Source: Chitinophagales bacterium (lineage in GTDB: Bacteria; Bacteroidota; Bacteroidia; Chitinophagales; Chitinophagaceae). Taken from it: a stretch of DNA of 64,000 nucleotides. Of this stretch, positions 8,583 to 17,590 are shown piece after piece (position 1 is the first letter of the stretch; each line of letters starts with the position of its first letter). Position numbers and translations under genes: made by a program. Where the stretch lies: NCBI GenBank assembly GCA_017303455.1, contig JAFLBM010000007.1, positions 62,001 through 126,000 on the forward strand, in the 5' to 3' direction. The notes below the pieces were generated by a model, which saw only the letters and a list, made by a program, of their open reading frames with translations, was not told the origin of the DNA and searched no databases.

Positions 8583-9860
8583 ATGAAATTTCTCTCTTTA
8601 ATGCTGGCATTATCTGTCAGTTTGTTGTTGCACTCCCAGGGTACAGAAAAGACATATTTGCTGAAAGTTGCCAAACTGTATGACAGTGAGAAAAACAGCT
8701 TCCTGAAAAACCAGGAGATACTGGTAAAAGGTAAGAAGATTGAAAAGGTGGGTACCAACCTCACCAAACCGGAAGGCGCTGAAGTGATCAACCTGCAAAG
8801 CTGTACGGTAACCCCCGGCCTTATAGATGCCCATACACATGTGCTTACCATTCAGAAAATGACTGATCCCCTGGAAACAGATCTTTTTGTGAATGGTGAT
8901 ATGGAAAGAACACTGCGTGCCGTTGGTATTTGTAAAAGTTTTTTAGAGGCAGGTTTCACTACGATCCGCGACCTCGGTAATTCCGGTCAGTTCCTTGATC
9001 TCAATCTTAAACGGGCCATCGGTAATGGATGGATGATTGGCCCCAGGATGGTTGTTTCGGGTCCTATATTAAGCCCGGAAGACGGACAATTCTTTAACCT
9101 CGCTTCGCATAACCGCTTTGTAATTGATAAAGAATACCGGGTGATCAAAAATGTGGAGGATGCCAGGCAGGCAGTAAAGGATCATATTTCCAAAGGGGCG
9201 GATGTGATAAAAGTGGTGATGGGCGATGGCCGCATCACCTTGCCGCTGGAGGAAGTGAAAATGATCGTAGAAACAGCACATTCATTCGGAATAAAAGTAA
9301 CTGCCCATGCCACCTATGATGCCGTGATTGACCGTGCTCTGGAAGCCGGTGTGGATGGAATAGAACACGGGTATGGTATCGCAGACAGTTTGTTGGATAA
9401 AATGGCCAGGAAAAAAATATATCTCGTTCCAACCATTGGGGATTATGATGCGTATATCCGGCTCTTTGCGGATAATGAAAGAAAAATCACTCCCGATGAA
9501 CTGAATGGCCTGCGTTCTTATGTCGCAGCCGGGGAAACCATTGTGAAGAAAGCAATCGAAAAGGGAGTGATGGTGGTGAATGGCTCTGATATGTATCTTT
9601 TTAATAAGATACCACAGGGGCAAGCAGCAAAAAATACACTGGATACTTATTTTGAAGCCTGTAATAACCCTGCTGATGTGTTGAAGACAGCTACCAAAAA
9701 TGCGGCCATCGCCTGCGGGGTGGATGGTTTTACAGGAGTGATAAAAGAAAATATGACGGCGGATATTGTTGCCTTTGAAGGTGACCTGGAAAAAGATTTT
9801 AAGAAGACTTTGTACAAGGTGAAATTTGTAATGAAAGAAGGACAGATATACGTACGGTAA
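8583..9860 (+). CDS. Exported amidohydrolase (imidazolonepropionase/prolidase-like)
   Basis: This is a 425-residue member of the metal-dependent amidohydrolase superfamily. The N-terminus (MKFLSLMLALSVSLLLHSQG) is a signal peptide, so the enzyme works in the periplasm or outside. Metal-ligand motifs are visible in order: DAHTH after the first strand, AHATYD, GIEHG, and NGSDM near residue 339. Close relatives are annotated as Xaa-Pro dipeptidase or imidazolonepropionase-like; the substrate cannot be named from sequence. The yggS gene follows after nine bases, suggesting cotranscription. Confidence 0.85.
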   Translation: MKFLSLMLALSVSLLLHSQGTEKTYLLKVAKLYDSEKNSFLKNQEILVKGKKIEKVGTNLTKPEGAEVINLQSCTVTPGLIDAHTHVLTIQKMTDPLETDLFVNGDMERTLRAVGICKSFLEAGFTTIRDLGNSGQFLDLNLKRAIGNGWMIGPRMVVSGPILSPEDGQFFNLASHNRFVIDKEYRVIKNVEDARQAVKDHISKGADVIKVVMGDGRITLPLEEVKMIVETAHSFGIKVTAHATYDAVIDRALEAGVDGIEHGYGIADSLLDKMARKKIYLVPTIGDYDAYIRLFADNERKITPDELNGLRSYVAAGETIVKKAIEKGVMVVNGSDMYLFNKIPQGQAAKNTLDTYFEACNNPADVLKTATKNAAIACGVDGFTGVIKENMTADIVAFEGDLEKDFKKTLYKVKFVMKEGQIYVR

Positions 9861-9869
9861 ATAAAAAAA

Positions 9870-10535
9870 ATGCCTGTCAATAAAAGCAATTACGAACGGA
9901 TACAAAAAGAACTGCAGGCTAAAGCAGTTACGTTAGTGGCGGTTTCCAAAACCAAACCGGTTGAAGATATTCTGGAGCTCTACGAACTCGGCCACCGTGA
10001 CTTTGGCGAGAACTATGTGCAGGAACTGGCGGATAAGCAGGCACAGTTGCCCAAAGATATCCGCTGGCATTTTATCGGGCATCTTCAAAGCAATAAAGTC
10101 AAATACATTGCTCCTTTTGTTCATCTCATCCATGGAGTGGATAGTTTTAAATTGTTGCAGGAGATCGGTAAACAGGCAAAAAAACAAAACCGTATCATTG
10201 ATTGCCTGCTCCAGGTATATATTGCTAAAGAAGAAACCAAGTTTGGCCTGGATGAAAATGAACTAGCTGAAGTGCTGATGAGTGAGCTGGTGAATGCCCG
10301 GGTTTGCGGATTAATGGGTATGGCTTCTTTTTCGGATGATATGGAACTGGTACGAAGTGAATTCAGGTATTTAAAGACGCTTTTCGATAAACACGCCAAA
10401 CCTCCAACTTCAAACCAGGCACTTCAAATCCTCTCCATGGGTATGAGCAGCGATTATAAAATTGCGGTGGAAGAAGGCAGCAATATGGTCAGGATCGGCA
10501 GCCTCTTATTCGGCGAACGCCAAAAACCGGTCTGA
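9870..10535 (+). CDS. YggS family PLP-binding homeostasis protein
   Basis: The 221-residue protein matches the YggS/PROSC (PLPBP) family, a small alanine-racemase-like TIM barrel that binds pyridoxal phosphate and buffers vitamin B6 and amino acid pools without known catalysis. Visible signatures are LVAVSKTKP (the lysine normally binds PLP), FGENYVQE, WHFIGHLQSNK and the C-terminal SMGMSSDYKIAVEEGSNMVR with RIGSLLFG. It begins nine bases after the amidohydrolase stop. Confidence 0.93.
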   Translation: MPVNKSNYERIQKELQAKAVTLVAVSKTKPVEDILELYELGHRDFGENYVQELADKQAQLPKDIRWHFIGHLQSNKVKYIAPFVHLIHGVDSFKLLQEIGKQAKKQNRIIDCLLQVYIAKEETKFGLDENELAEVLMSELVNARVCGLMGMASFSDDMELVRSEFRYLKTLFDKHAKPPTSNQALQILSMGMSSDYKIAVEEGSNMVRIGSLLFGERQKPV

Positions 10536-10601
10536 TACCCGCAACAGGGTAGATGGGTATTCGGTAAATAGTCGTATTTTTTGTGTTCGAATTCACCCAC
10601 C

Positions 10602-11078
10602 ATGCGAACCATTCTTGCAGCGATCTTTGTTTTTGCAACCCTTGCTGTTTCCGGGCAGCAAGAAAAGGATACGGTGCTGAGCCGTTGCCCGGTTTTTATC
10701 ACTGACACGGTCAGTGCTAATAATTTTTTCCTCGAACTGCAGCCGGCTACGGTTAAAGTATACCGGGATCATGGAAAATTAAGGGTGCAGGTGCAGCAAC
10801 GGGACCAATTCCTCACCGTCTTTTTCCGGGATAAAAAATTGAAATCAACAAAATACAGGATTACTGCTGCTGCTGATGGCAAGGATGAAGTGGAAGCTAA
10901 ATATTCTTTTCGCTCCGGTGGGTCTGCTTCCTTCGTTGCTCTTTCCAGCGGTATCGTTGAATCTGTTTTTGATGAATCCAAAGAACTTTGGAAGATAAAG
11001 ATCAATGGTATGCTGGCCAATATGGTGGAACGGGGTGTTACTTATTATAAAGTCAGGGCTGAGTTTTACATCCGCTGA
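10602..11078 (+). CDS. Exported protein of unknown function
   Basis: From the ATG at 10602 the product has 158 residues and starts with MRTILAAIFVFATLAVSGQQ, a signal peptide. An ATG-free extension to 10581 (MCSNSPT) is possible but would disturb the signal sequence. The mature part is beta-rich (for example VKVYRDHGKLRVQVQQRDQ) and ends in YKVRAEFYIR. I do not recognise the family. It is convergent with the dioxygenase gene with only two bases between the stops. Confidence 0.65.
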   Translation: MRTILAAIFVFATLAVSGQQEKDTVLSRCPVFITDTVSANNFFLELQPATVKVYRDHGKLRVQVQQRDQFLTVFFRDKKLKSTKYRITAAADGKDEVEAKYSFRSGGSASFVALSSGIVESVFDESKELWKIKINGMLANMVERGVTYYKVRAEFYIR

Positions 11079-11080
11079 TA

Positions 11081-11728
11081 TTAATGGGCCGGGTAACCTG
11101 GTATGTTTTTCCCAAGAACAATATTCCGTTCGGCGTAAAATCTCCCGTTCTTTTCTTTGATGAACAGTATGCCATTTCCGCCACGTTGTTCCTGCCGGCT
11201 TCTTTCTTCAGTTGTTAACAAAGGATCATTGTTAAACAGGAATTCATCAATGTAGTATTCACTCTTTCCGGGTTCTTTGATCACCGGGTGAATATGTTTG
11301 GGGTTCTTACTGTTGGGATAAGATGCCGGTACCAGGGTATAGAATTTATAAAAACCGGTTGCATCGGTTTTAACCCAGCCCCGGATATAGCCATGCCGCC
11401 GGGCCCATCCTTTCTCTGTTCCCTTTCGTGGATAAACACCAGCCTGGTCAGTATGATAAATATAAATGACCACACCCGCTGCTGCGGTTTTGCCATCTGC
11501 TTTGTAAACAGTACCACTGATCTCAATTTTAGGCCCGGGATCATTGAAGTCCGGCAGTGTATCCACTTCATTGAGCTGGTCGAAAGGAACAGGACATTCA
11601 TAAACGGCTTCGCAACCTTCACAGGGTCCTCCCACTTTTATATCAGGTTTATTTGTTGCGGCAGGCTGTGTGCAGGCAGGTATGGATAAGCTGCATAGTA
11701 ATGCAAGCAGGATAAATGATGGTTTCAT
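11081..11728 (-). CDS. Lipoprotein intradiol ring-cleavage dioxygenase-like protein
   Basis: The 215-residue product has a lipoprotein signal with Cys19 (SIPAC). The mature domain matches the protocatechuate/catechol dioxygenase fold: GTVYKADG opens the beta-sandwich, and the four Fe(III) ligands appear as the tyrosine in AGVYPR, the tyrosine in PASYP and the two histidines of KHIH. Cytosolic relatives cleave catechols between the two hydroxyls. An outer-membrane or periplasmic lipoprotein form is widespread in Bacteroidota and its substrate is unknown. An N-terminal CEGCEAVYEC stretch adds three cysteines. Confidence 0.85.
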   Translation of the reverse strand: MKPSFILLALLCSLSIPACTQPAATNKPDIKVGGPCEGCEAVYECPVPFDQLNEVDTLPDFNDPGPKIEISGTVYKADGKTAAAGVVIYIYHTDQAGVYPRKGTEKGWARRHGYIRGWVKTDATGFYKFYTLVPASYPNSKNPKHIHPVIKEPGKSEYYIDEFLFNNDPLLTTEERSRQEQRGGNGILFIKEKNGRFYAERNIVLGKNIPGYPAH

Positions 11729-11891
11729 ATCAACTGTTTTGCTAAAATTGCCCCGCTATTTGATTTTGGGCAAATGGATTACACAAACGGAAGCCAAAAC
11801 TTGACGAAATGGAATCTGTCTTTCGTCACGCCAATAGTGCCAATGATGTAATCGGCGAAGCCGCCGGGAATTTGTACATTTAATTTGCTTT

Positions 11892-12923
11892 ATGCACAAC
11901 AGAGAATTCTTTTTGAAGTATAAGCTGCATCACCTGTTTATCTGGATGCTGGTCTTTGGACTTTGGTTTTTTTTACGGCGTAACGATTACAGTAAGGAAA
12001 GCACTGCCTTCCAGGTCACACTGGTGAAAGTGGTTGACCTTGCCATTATGGTATATATCACGAATTATCTTTTACTGCCCAAACTGTTTTACAAAAAGAG
12101 ATATGCCGGCTTCATTCTTATTTTTTTGGGGATGATCATCGCCGGCAGTTTACTGAAGATGCAGGTACTGGGACGATTGTTAAATGCTCCTGCATTGCTG
12201 GATTTCAGTTCCGGCTGGCGAACCCGGATCTATGATAATATGATCCCGCATTTTTTCCTGGTCACGGCGGGTGCTGCTTTTAAGCTGATGTTTGATTATA
12301 CCAGAATGCAGCAGCGGCTGGCTGAAGTGGCGAAAGAAAAAGCAGAAACCGAATTGAATTTCCTGAAATCACAGATCAACCCGCATTTCCTGTTCAACTC
12401 CCTGAACTCCGTTTATTTCCTGATCAGGAAGGATAATGCGGAAGCCAGGGAAGCCCTGCATAAATTCTCTGAAATGCTGCGCTACCAGTTGTACGAAATG
12501 GGAGGGGATAAGATACCTATCGAAAAAGAGATACGTTATCTCCATGATTATGTGGACCTGCAGCACCTGCGAAAAGATGAGAATTATACCGTAAGCTTTC
12601 AGTGTGCACCGGAAGTAAAAGGTTTTTCAATTGAACCTTTACTATTAATACCCTTTGTGGAGAATGCCTTCAAGTATATTTCACATCACCAGGGTAAACC
12701 TAATTATGTAAAGCTGGCAATGAACAGGTCCAACGGGAGCTTCTCTTTCAGTGTGGAGAATTCAAAAGAGAATATGAGTTCTGCCCCGGCTGAAGAGAAA
12801 GGAGGGATCGGGCTTACGAATGTGAAGCGAAGGCTGGAACTTTTATATCCCGGGAAACACGAATTGACAATAACAGACAGCAACAACAAATTTTCAGTAC
12901 AACTTAATCTCAGCCTGTCATGA
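11892..12923 (+). CDS. LytS-type sensor histidine kinase
   Basis: The 343-residue membrane kinase has transmembrane helices near residues 13-28, 43-62, 71-89 and 117-134, then a His_kinase (PF06580) domain. The phospho-acceptor is His165 in QINPHFLFNSLN. An ATP-binding HATPase domain follows, with IPFVENAFKY as N box and GGIGLTNVKRRL as G box. There is no separate periplasmic sensor domain, so signal input is probably through the membrane helices. The stop overlaps the next gene by four bases (ATGA at 12920-12923), showing translational coupling. Confidence 0.93.
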   Translation: MHNREFFLKYKLHHLFIWMLVFGLWFFLRRNDYSKESTAFQVTLVKVVDLAIMVYITNYLLLPKLFYKKRYAGFILIFLGMIIAGSLLKMQVLGRLLNAPALLDFSSGWRTRIYDNMIPHFFLVTAGAAFKLMFDYTRMQQRLAEVAKEKAETELNFLKSQINPHFLFNSLNSVYFLIRKDNAEAREALHKFSEMLRYQLYEMGGDKIPIEKEIRYLHDYVDLQHLRKDENYTVSFQCAPEVKGFSIEPLLLIPFVENAFKYISHHQGKPNYVKLAMNRSNGSFSFSVENSKENMSSAPAEEKGGIGLTNVKRRLELLYPGKHELTITDSNNKFSVQLNLSLS

Positions 12924-13642
12924 GCATCAATTGCATTATCATTGATGATGAGCCACTGGCAAGAAAGGGCCTGAAGGAATATATTGCTGATACGGATTTT
13001 TTGCAGCTTGCCGGTGAATTTGATAATCCGCTGAAGGCTACAAATGCTATCAGTAATGGAGAAGCCCAATTATTATTCCTGGATATACAGATGCCAAAGA
13101 TCACAGGGTTAGAATTCTTCAGGACCTTAAAACAACCACCCCCGGTTATCTTCACGACCGCCTACCCGCAATATGCATTGGATGGGTTTGAAGTGAATGC
13201 CCTGGATTACCTCGTCAAGCCCATTTCTTTTGACCGTTTCCTGAAAGCGGCTTTAAAAGTGAAAGAATTTTATGAAGTAAGAGAAAAGAATTCGGTTTTA
13301 GTTTCTTCACCCGGGACGGATTATTTCTTTATCAAGGCAGATAATAAGCTGGTGAAGCTGGGTTATGAAGAAGTGTTATTTGCGGAGGCTTTACAGAACT
13401 ATGTTCTTATCCATACAAAGGATAAAAAATATATTACTTATCTCACTTTTAAATCGGTAGAGGATTACCTGCCGGCTGACCGTTTTATCAGGACACATAA
13501 GTCGTATATCGTGGCGGCTGCAAAAATTGACAGTATTGAAGGGAATGATATCACCATCGGGCAGCACCATATACCGATCAGCCGCAACCTGAAAGAGGAA
13601 GTCATGGAAAAATTATTGAAAGGGAAATTCCTGAAGCGGTGA
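12920..13642 (+). CDS. LytTR-family response regulator
   Basis: The 240-residue regulator has a receiver domain (residues 1 to about 118) with acidic pocket IIDDE, phospho-acceptor Asp55 in FLDIQMP and the conserved lysine in YLVKP. A C-terminal LytTR DNA-binding domain follows (about 135-235), with FIKADNKLVKLGYEEVLF and DRFIRTHKSYIV. It pairs with the upstream LytS-like kinase. Target genes are not evident from the window. Confidence 0.94.
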   Translation: MSINCIIIDDEPLARKGLKEYIADTDFLQLAGEFDNPLKATNAISNGEAQLLFLDIQMPKITGLEFFRTLKQPPPVIFTTAYPQYALDGFEVNALDYLVKPISFDRFLKAALKVKEFYEVREKNSVLVSSPGTDYFFIKADNKLVKLGYEEVLFAEALQNYVLIHTKDKKYITYLTFKSVEDYLPADRFIRTHKSYIVAAAKIDSIEGNDITIGQHHIPISRNLKEEVMEKLLKGKFLKR

Positions 13643-13644
13643 TC

Positions 13645-14061
13645 TTAATCGTATTCGGTTGTATCCACTATCAAGCCATAATTAACAAGCAACTCTTCCC
13701 CGGCTGGAATATCAGTTAAAGCTTCAAAGTATTCACCATCATTTACCGAAATGATATTGGGTGTGGAAGAGTGATTGAGATAGTTCACCATGTCCATCAC
13801 TTTAAAACCATAATCCGGGACATAGTAATGTTCTTCATCGTACAGACAATAGGTCTCTACGAGGTTGCGGGAATGGTCCGGCAATTTTTCAACATCAGCA
13901 ATCGGGAGTTTGATCCATTCCCCTACATTTTTTGAAAATATGGTCCGGCAGCCTTTGGGTATATCCTGCATCGCAAAAACACCGATGCCATGCACAGGCG
14001 ATGGCTTGAGCATGGCATACATTTCCTGGGATAATTCCCGCAGCAATTCTTCTTTAGTCAT
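13645..14061 (-). CDS. SET domain-containing protein
   Basis: The 138-residue protein is a compact SET domain without extra regions. Hallmarks are GIGVFAMQDIPKGC near the N-terminus, YLNHSSTPN (the NHS motif that shapes the pseudoknot and SAM site) and EELLVNYG near the C-terminus. SET proteins are usually lysine methyltransferases; bacterial free-standing forms are little studied and the target is unknown. The small basic protein gene at 14077-14232 lies 15 bases upstream on the same strand. Confidence 0.85.
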   Translation of the reverse strand: MTKEELLRELSQEMYAMLKPSPVHGIGVFAMQDIPKGCRTIFSKNVGEWIKLPIADVEKLPDHSRNLVETYCLYDEEHYYVPDYGFKVMDMVNYLNHSSTPNIISVNDGEYFEALTDIPAGEELLVNYGLIVDTTEYD

Positions 14062-14076
14062 AATGCGACAGGGAGA

Positions 14077-14232
14077 TCAGCTGCCTCTTTGTGAGCCGGT
14101 ATTTGATTGTTTACTTACAAAGCCGGTTGATTTAGGCTTCTGGATAAATTTGGAACCCTGGTTAGGGCCGGGAGGAGCTTTCTTGTTATCCTTCTTTTTA
14201 CCTTTCTTATTATTCTGGTTCAGTAATGACAT
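14077..14232 (-). CDS. Small lysine-rich protein (51 residues)
   Basis: A short frame opens with ATG at 14232 and encodes 51 residues, with a dense lysine run near the N-terminus (NNKKGKKKDNKK) and a Gly/Ser/Gln-rich tail ending QRGS. It has the composition of an unstructured, very basic protein that could contact nucleic acid. It sits 15 bases upstream of the SET gene on the same strand, and the pair could be one transcript. A longer frame to 14457 would overlap the divergent transglutaminase gene and is unlikely. No homology can be stated with certainty. Confidence 0.55.
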   Translation of the reverse strand: MSLLNQNNKKGKKKDNKKAPPGPNQGSKFIQKPKSTGFVSKQSNTGSQRGS

Positions 14233-14369
14233 AGGACTATATTTTTTAATCCCCGTAAAGATAAAGGATTCCGGCAAGCCGGAGAAGGGGTATCCCGGTT
14301 TTTTAGCTTGTAACAGGCACTGGGAAAACCTGGTAATTGTTATAACTTTATAGAGACCCAACCGGCAAC

Positions 14370-15389
14370 GTGAAAATTTACCTGACGATAAGCCTTGTTT
14401 GCGTAACCCTCTCAGTTTTCTCCCAACGGCAGTTGGGAAAAGCTGAAAGAGAAGCATACCATGAAACCGATCCGGCCAGGCTTTCTTTCCTGCTCACCAA
14501 GAGTTGCTCTACACAAACAGATAAAGTAAAAGCCATCTTCTCCTGGATCACGGATAATATCGCTTATCACCGGCCGGTGGCTAAAAACCGGAAGACAAAG
14601 AACAGGGTCATTTTTTTTGAGGAGGAGGGATTGGATGACAAAACATTGCCATCGCTGACCGACCGGGTAGCAACGAAAGTGCTGCAGGAAAAAACCGCTG
14701 TATGCGAAGGCTATGCCCGGCTCTTCCAATCACTTTGTGCACATGCAGGTATCAGGGCAGAGATCATTACCGGTTATGCCCGTACCGATGCGAATAAGGC
14801 TAATGCCAATTTCCGATCCAATCATACCTGGAATGCTGTCTATATTGACAGCAGTTGGTTCCTGCTCGATGTGACCTGGGCCAGCGGGTATATTTCCATG
14901 CCTTCCGGAGATTTTATTAAATATTATGACAGCGGGTATTTTTTGAGTTCACCGGCAAAATTTGTTCAGCATCACTACCCGGATGATACCCGGTGGACAT
15001 TGTTACCGGAAACGCCTGTGTTGGGCGAATTCCGTTTTATGCCTTACCGGCAACGATCTTATAGCAAGTATTCTATCACCTCCTATCTTCCATCAAAAGG
15101 AATAATTGAAGCTGTAGTTGGTGATACTATTCGTCTTGAACTTCAACTGGACCTGGCCAAACGGGATATGGAGGTTTCACCCGATTCTTTATCAGAGCTG
15201 TTAGTACAACAGGCCGTTCCCTCGTACGTTTATATTAAACCTGTTGCTGTAAACGGAGCCAGGGTGACTTACGATTTTCCGGTTAATAAAGAGAATACGC
15301 AATGGTTATATGTCATGTATAACGAAGATGTACTGTTGCGTTATAAACTGAATATCCGCAAAACAAAAGAGAGCATTGCAGCGAACTAA
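14370..15389 (+). CDS. Exported transglutaminase-like protein
   Basis: The 339-residue product uses a GTG start; no in-frame ATG exists upstream before a stop. The N-terminus (VKIYLTISLVCVTLSVFSQ) is a signal peptide. The papain-like triad of the transglutaminase core is visible: Cys112 in TAVCEGYARLF, His152 in NHTWNAVY and Asp167 in LLDVTWA. Bacterial members are usually peptidases or amidases acting at the envelope rather than true cross-linking enzymes. The C-terminal third is an uncharacterised beta-rich region. Confidence 0.87.
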   Translation: MKIYLTISLVCVTLSVFSQRQLGKAEREAYHETDPARLSFLLTKSCSTQTDKVKAIFSWITDNIAYHRPVAKNRKTKNRVIFFEEEGLDDKTLPSLTDRVATKVLQEKTAVCEGYARLFQSLCAHAGIRAEIITGYARTDANKANANFRSNHTWNAVYIDSSWFLLDVTWASGYISMPSGDFIKYYDSGYFLSSPAKFVQHHYPDDTRWTLLPETPVLGEFRFMPYRQRSYSKYSITSYLPSKGIIEAVVGDTIRLELQLDLAKRDMEVSPDSLSELLVQQAVPSYVYIKPVAVNGARVTYDFPVNKENTQWLYVMYNEDVLLRYKLNIRKTKESIAAN

Positions 15390-15413
15390 TGCTAATAAAT
15401 ATCCGGGTAAACA

Positions 15414-16439
15414 CTACGGAGTTTTAATGACAGGCGCACCAAGAAAAGCAGCATACTGTTCTATGCTGTGCTGATAGCCTGCTTCTGCAAACCAGCTGCT
15501 GATATTATGCGAATTATTTTTCCCCGATAAAGGGATATTGATCAGCTCGCCGTTGCCATTTGTCTGTGTATACGTGGAAAATCCATTGACCAGTTCAATA
15601 CCCCTGACGGCAATACTGATAAAATCAAAAACAGAACTTAACGGAACGGTGGCGTTGTTATATCCCACTTCAATCTTTGCAGCAGCCGGAATGGAATCAT
15701 ATAATTTGCTCAATGTTTCAATCTTGTCGGCCACCGGGAATTTAGGAACGATATCATTTTTATTTTCAAAGCGGACAGACTGCGGGAATTTTTTATCAAA
15801 ATCCTGCGCAAAATTTTTATTGCCTGCTGCCGGTGCGGCAAAACTGATCACATTGATATGCTCATTCAGCTTACCGGCAGTTTCAAAATGGGTATATAAC
15901 CAGGAAGCATATACCGTAGCGAGATTGCCACCCAAACTGTGACCGGTAATTAAAATGGGTGTTGTGGTTGTTGTCGTACTATCCAAGAATTTTTCAAGGC
16001 TTTGTCCTGTTTTTATATCTTTCATTGCCGAGAGATTCTCCCAGCCATCATAAGTGCCTTCTGAAATTTTAGCCCCGCTGGCACTGTCTGTGTAAGGCCA
16101 TTTTTTCTGCACGGCCACATGCAGGTCCTGGTAGATCCAGTTATTCAGTGCATCCCTGTTAAAATCCATAACAGAGCCACGGATGGCAATCGCATAATTA
16201 TATCCGTCTGTGGCAACAAAAGCATAATTGCCATTGACAGATGCAGGATGCCATACAATAGTCCAGCCGGGTAAATACTTAGTGAGAGAGTCCTGTGGCT
16301 GGCTGCAATAACTGATCTCTGACAGGGTGCAGGCCGTAACGGCCGTTGCAGGTGGTTTTGTTTCGGGATGATTTTTTGTATTGTTAGTACAGGATGTGAT
16401 GGAAAGAATAGCAAAAAGAAAAAGCAGCGGGTATTTCAT
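15414..16439 (-). CDS. Lipoprotein lipase family (alpha/beta hydrolase, class 3)
   Basis: With ATG at 16439 the protein has 341 residues and a lipoprotein signal ending SITSC (Cys17). A class 3 lipase fold follows, with the nucleophile Ser168 in TGHSLGGNLA, preceded by YAIAIRGS (oxyanion strand) and followed by VISFAAPAAGN and NKNDIVPKFP carrying the likely aspartate. It probably cleaves ester lipids at the cell surface. An upstream in-frame ATG at 16529 would put 30 residues in front of the lipobox and is unlikely. Confidence 0.87.
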   Translation of the reverse strand: MKYPLLFLFAILSITSCTNNTKNHPETKPPATAVTACTLSEISYCSQPQDSLTKYLPGWTIVWHPASVNGNYAFVATDGYNYAIAIRGSVMDFNRDALNNWIYQDLHVAVQKKWPYTDSASGAKISEGTYDGWENLSAMKDIKTGQSLEKFLDSTTTTTTPILITGHSLGGNLATVYASWLYTHFETAGKLNEHINVISFAAPAAGNKNFAQDFDKKFPQSVRFENKNDIVPKFPVADKIETLSKLYDSIPAAAKIEVGYNNATVPLSSVFDFISIAVRGIELVNGFSTYTQTNGNGELINIPLSGKNNSHNISSWFAEAGYQHSIEQYAAFLGAPVIKTP

Positions 16440-16525
16440 AAGCTTGTTTGGATAAAGATAAAAAAGAGATGCTTCAAAAAGCATCCCTTTATACAAACAG
16501 TCCGGATAAAAATAAATTGGATGGA

Positions 16526-17344
16526 TCAACTGTTTAATTTAGCTGCCTGCACATGCATCCAGTCGTAGTTGCGTTGCCGGCCAAGACTTACCCAGCCTTC
16601 TTTTTCCCAGCATTCCCACCATTTGATATAATCGGGTTTGGCAAAAAGTGCCCGGTCCCGTCCCCATTTCAACTGGTTGTTCTCAGGATCAAAGTCAAGG
16701 GCAATACCCCAGGAATGCGTACTGAGTTGCGTACCACCCCGCATCAACCGGTAATTAAAACAGCCGCCGAAATAATGGAGACGCAAAGCCCTGATCTTTT
16801 CAATACCGTATTCATCAAATACATTCGTGAGTACTTTGATAATACTGCCTTTTACTTTTTTATGGCAGGTGATCTTGGTAATTGTTTTAATGGGGTCCCA
16901 GGCAATTACCATCGGGTAAGGCAGGTTCATACTGGTAAGGTTAGGATTCCCCGTGGCCATTGCGGGTCCGTAAAACGCATTCATCGCCGCCTGTGTCTGA
17001 AGCGGCCAGTTATTAGGATTGGTAGTGATCGTTGTTTCTTCAGGCCGCCAGGGATCTTCGGTATGACCAAACAACAACTGGTGTTTCAGTTGATCATAAG
17101 CTTCCTGGGTGCGTTGCCCCCAGAGCCCGTCAATATCACCGGGGTCGATACCACGGCCTTTGGCATATAATTGAATCAGGCCGGTGATCTTTTTTTCCAG
17201 GCTCCAGCTTTTGGGGAGATCATTTACTTTGTTTAAAGCAGCCGCTGTACTATTGCCGGCAATGCCATCAATATCGCCTGCATGATGCCCTTTTTCATTC
17301 AAAATGCTTTGGGCCATTTTGATGATCTCAACAGAAAGTGCCAT
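16526..17344 (-). CDS. M15 family peptidoglycan peptidase with two N-terminal PG-binding-like repeats
   Basis: The 272-residue protein has two related 60-residue helical modules (cores HAGDIDGIAGNSTAAAL at about 21-37 and DPGDIDGLWGQRTQEAY at about 67-83) resembling peptidoglycan-binding domain 1. A C-terminal M15 D-Ala-D-Ala carboxypeptidase/endolysin-like domain follows, with zinc ligands His210 and Asp217 (THSWGIALDFD) and His264 (WMHVQ). No signal peptide is evident, which resembles phage endolysins, but no other phage genes are near. Likely activity is cleavage of cell-wall peptide stems. Confidence 0.83.
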   Translation of the reverse strand: MALSVEIIKMAQSILNEKGHHAGDIDGIAGNSTAAALNKVNDLPKSWSLEKKITGLIQLYAKGRGIDPGDIDGLWGQRTQEAYDQLKHQLLFGHTEDPWRPEETTITTNPNNWPLQTQAAMNAFYGPAMATGNPNLTSMNLPYPMVIAWDPIKTITKITCHKKVKGSIIKVLTNVFDEYGIEKIRALRLHYFGGCFNYRLMRGGTQLSTHSWGIALDFDPENNQLKWGRDRALFAKPDYIKWWECWEKEGWVSLGRQRNYDWMHVQAAKLNS

Positions 17345-17590
17345 GGTTCGTGGGGTTTGGTGAATAATAAAAGCTACTAAAGGTAACCCCGCTGCCAGCC
17401 GGAGTCAATTCCCACTTCGTGGTATTTTCCGGGAACCGGGGAAGGACAATTCATCCCGGTAACCCCTCAGCCTGTCCAACCGAAACTATTTTTCATGCTT
17501 AAATAGGGGTAAACGGTAGTTTGGGTGTTATAGTAAAAAGTACTTTTGGGCGCAGCTTTAATAGCAGAACAAGGACTCAGGGCCATCAGC

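Noticed and set aside
9282..9905. Minus-strand frame of 207 codons
   Set aside because: It is antisense to the amidohydrolase gene and has the low-complexity aromatic composition of a shadow frame.
16526..17344. Prophage remnant around the M15 peptidase
   Set aside because: No integrase, structural or lysis genes lie on either side.
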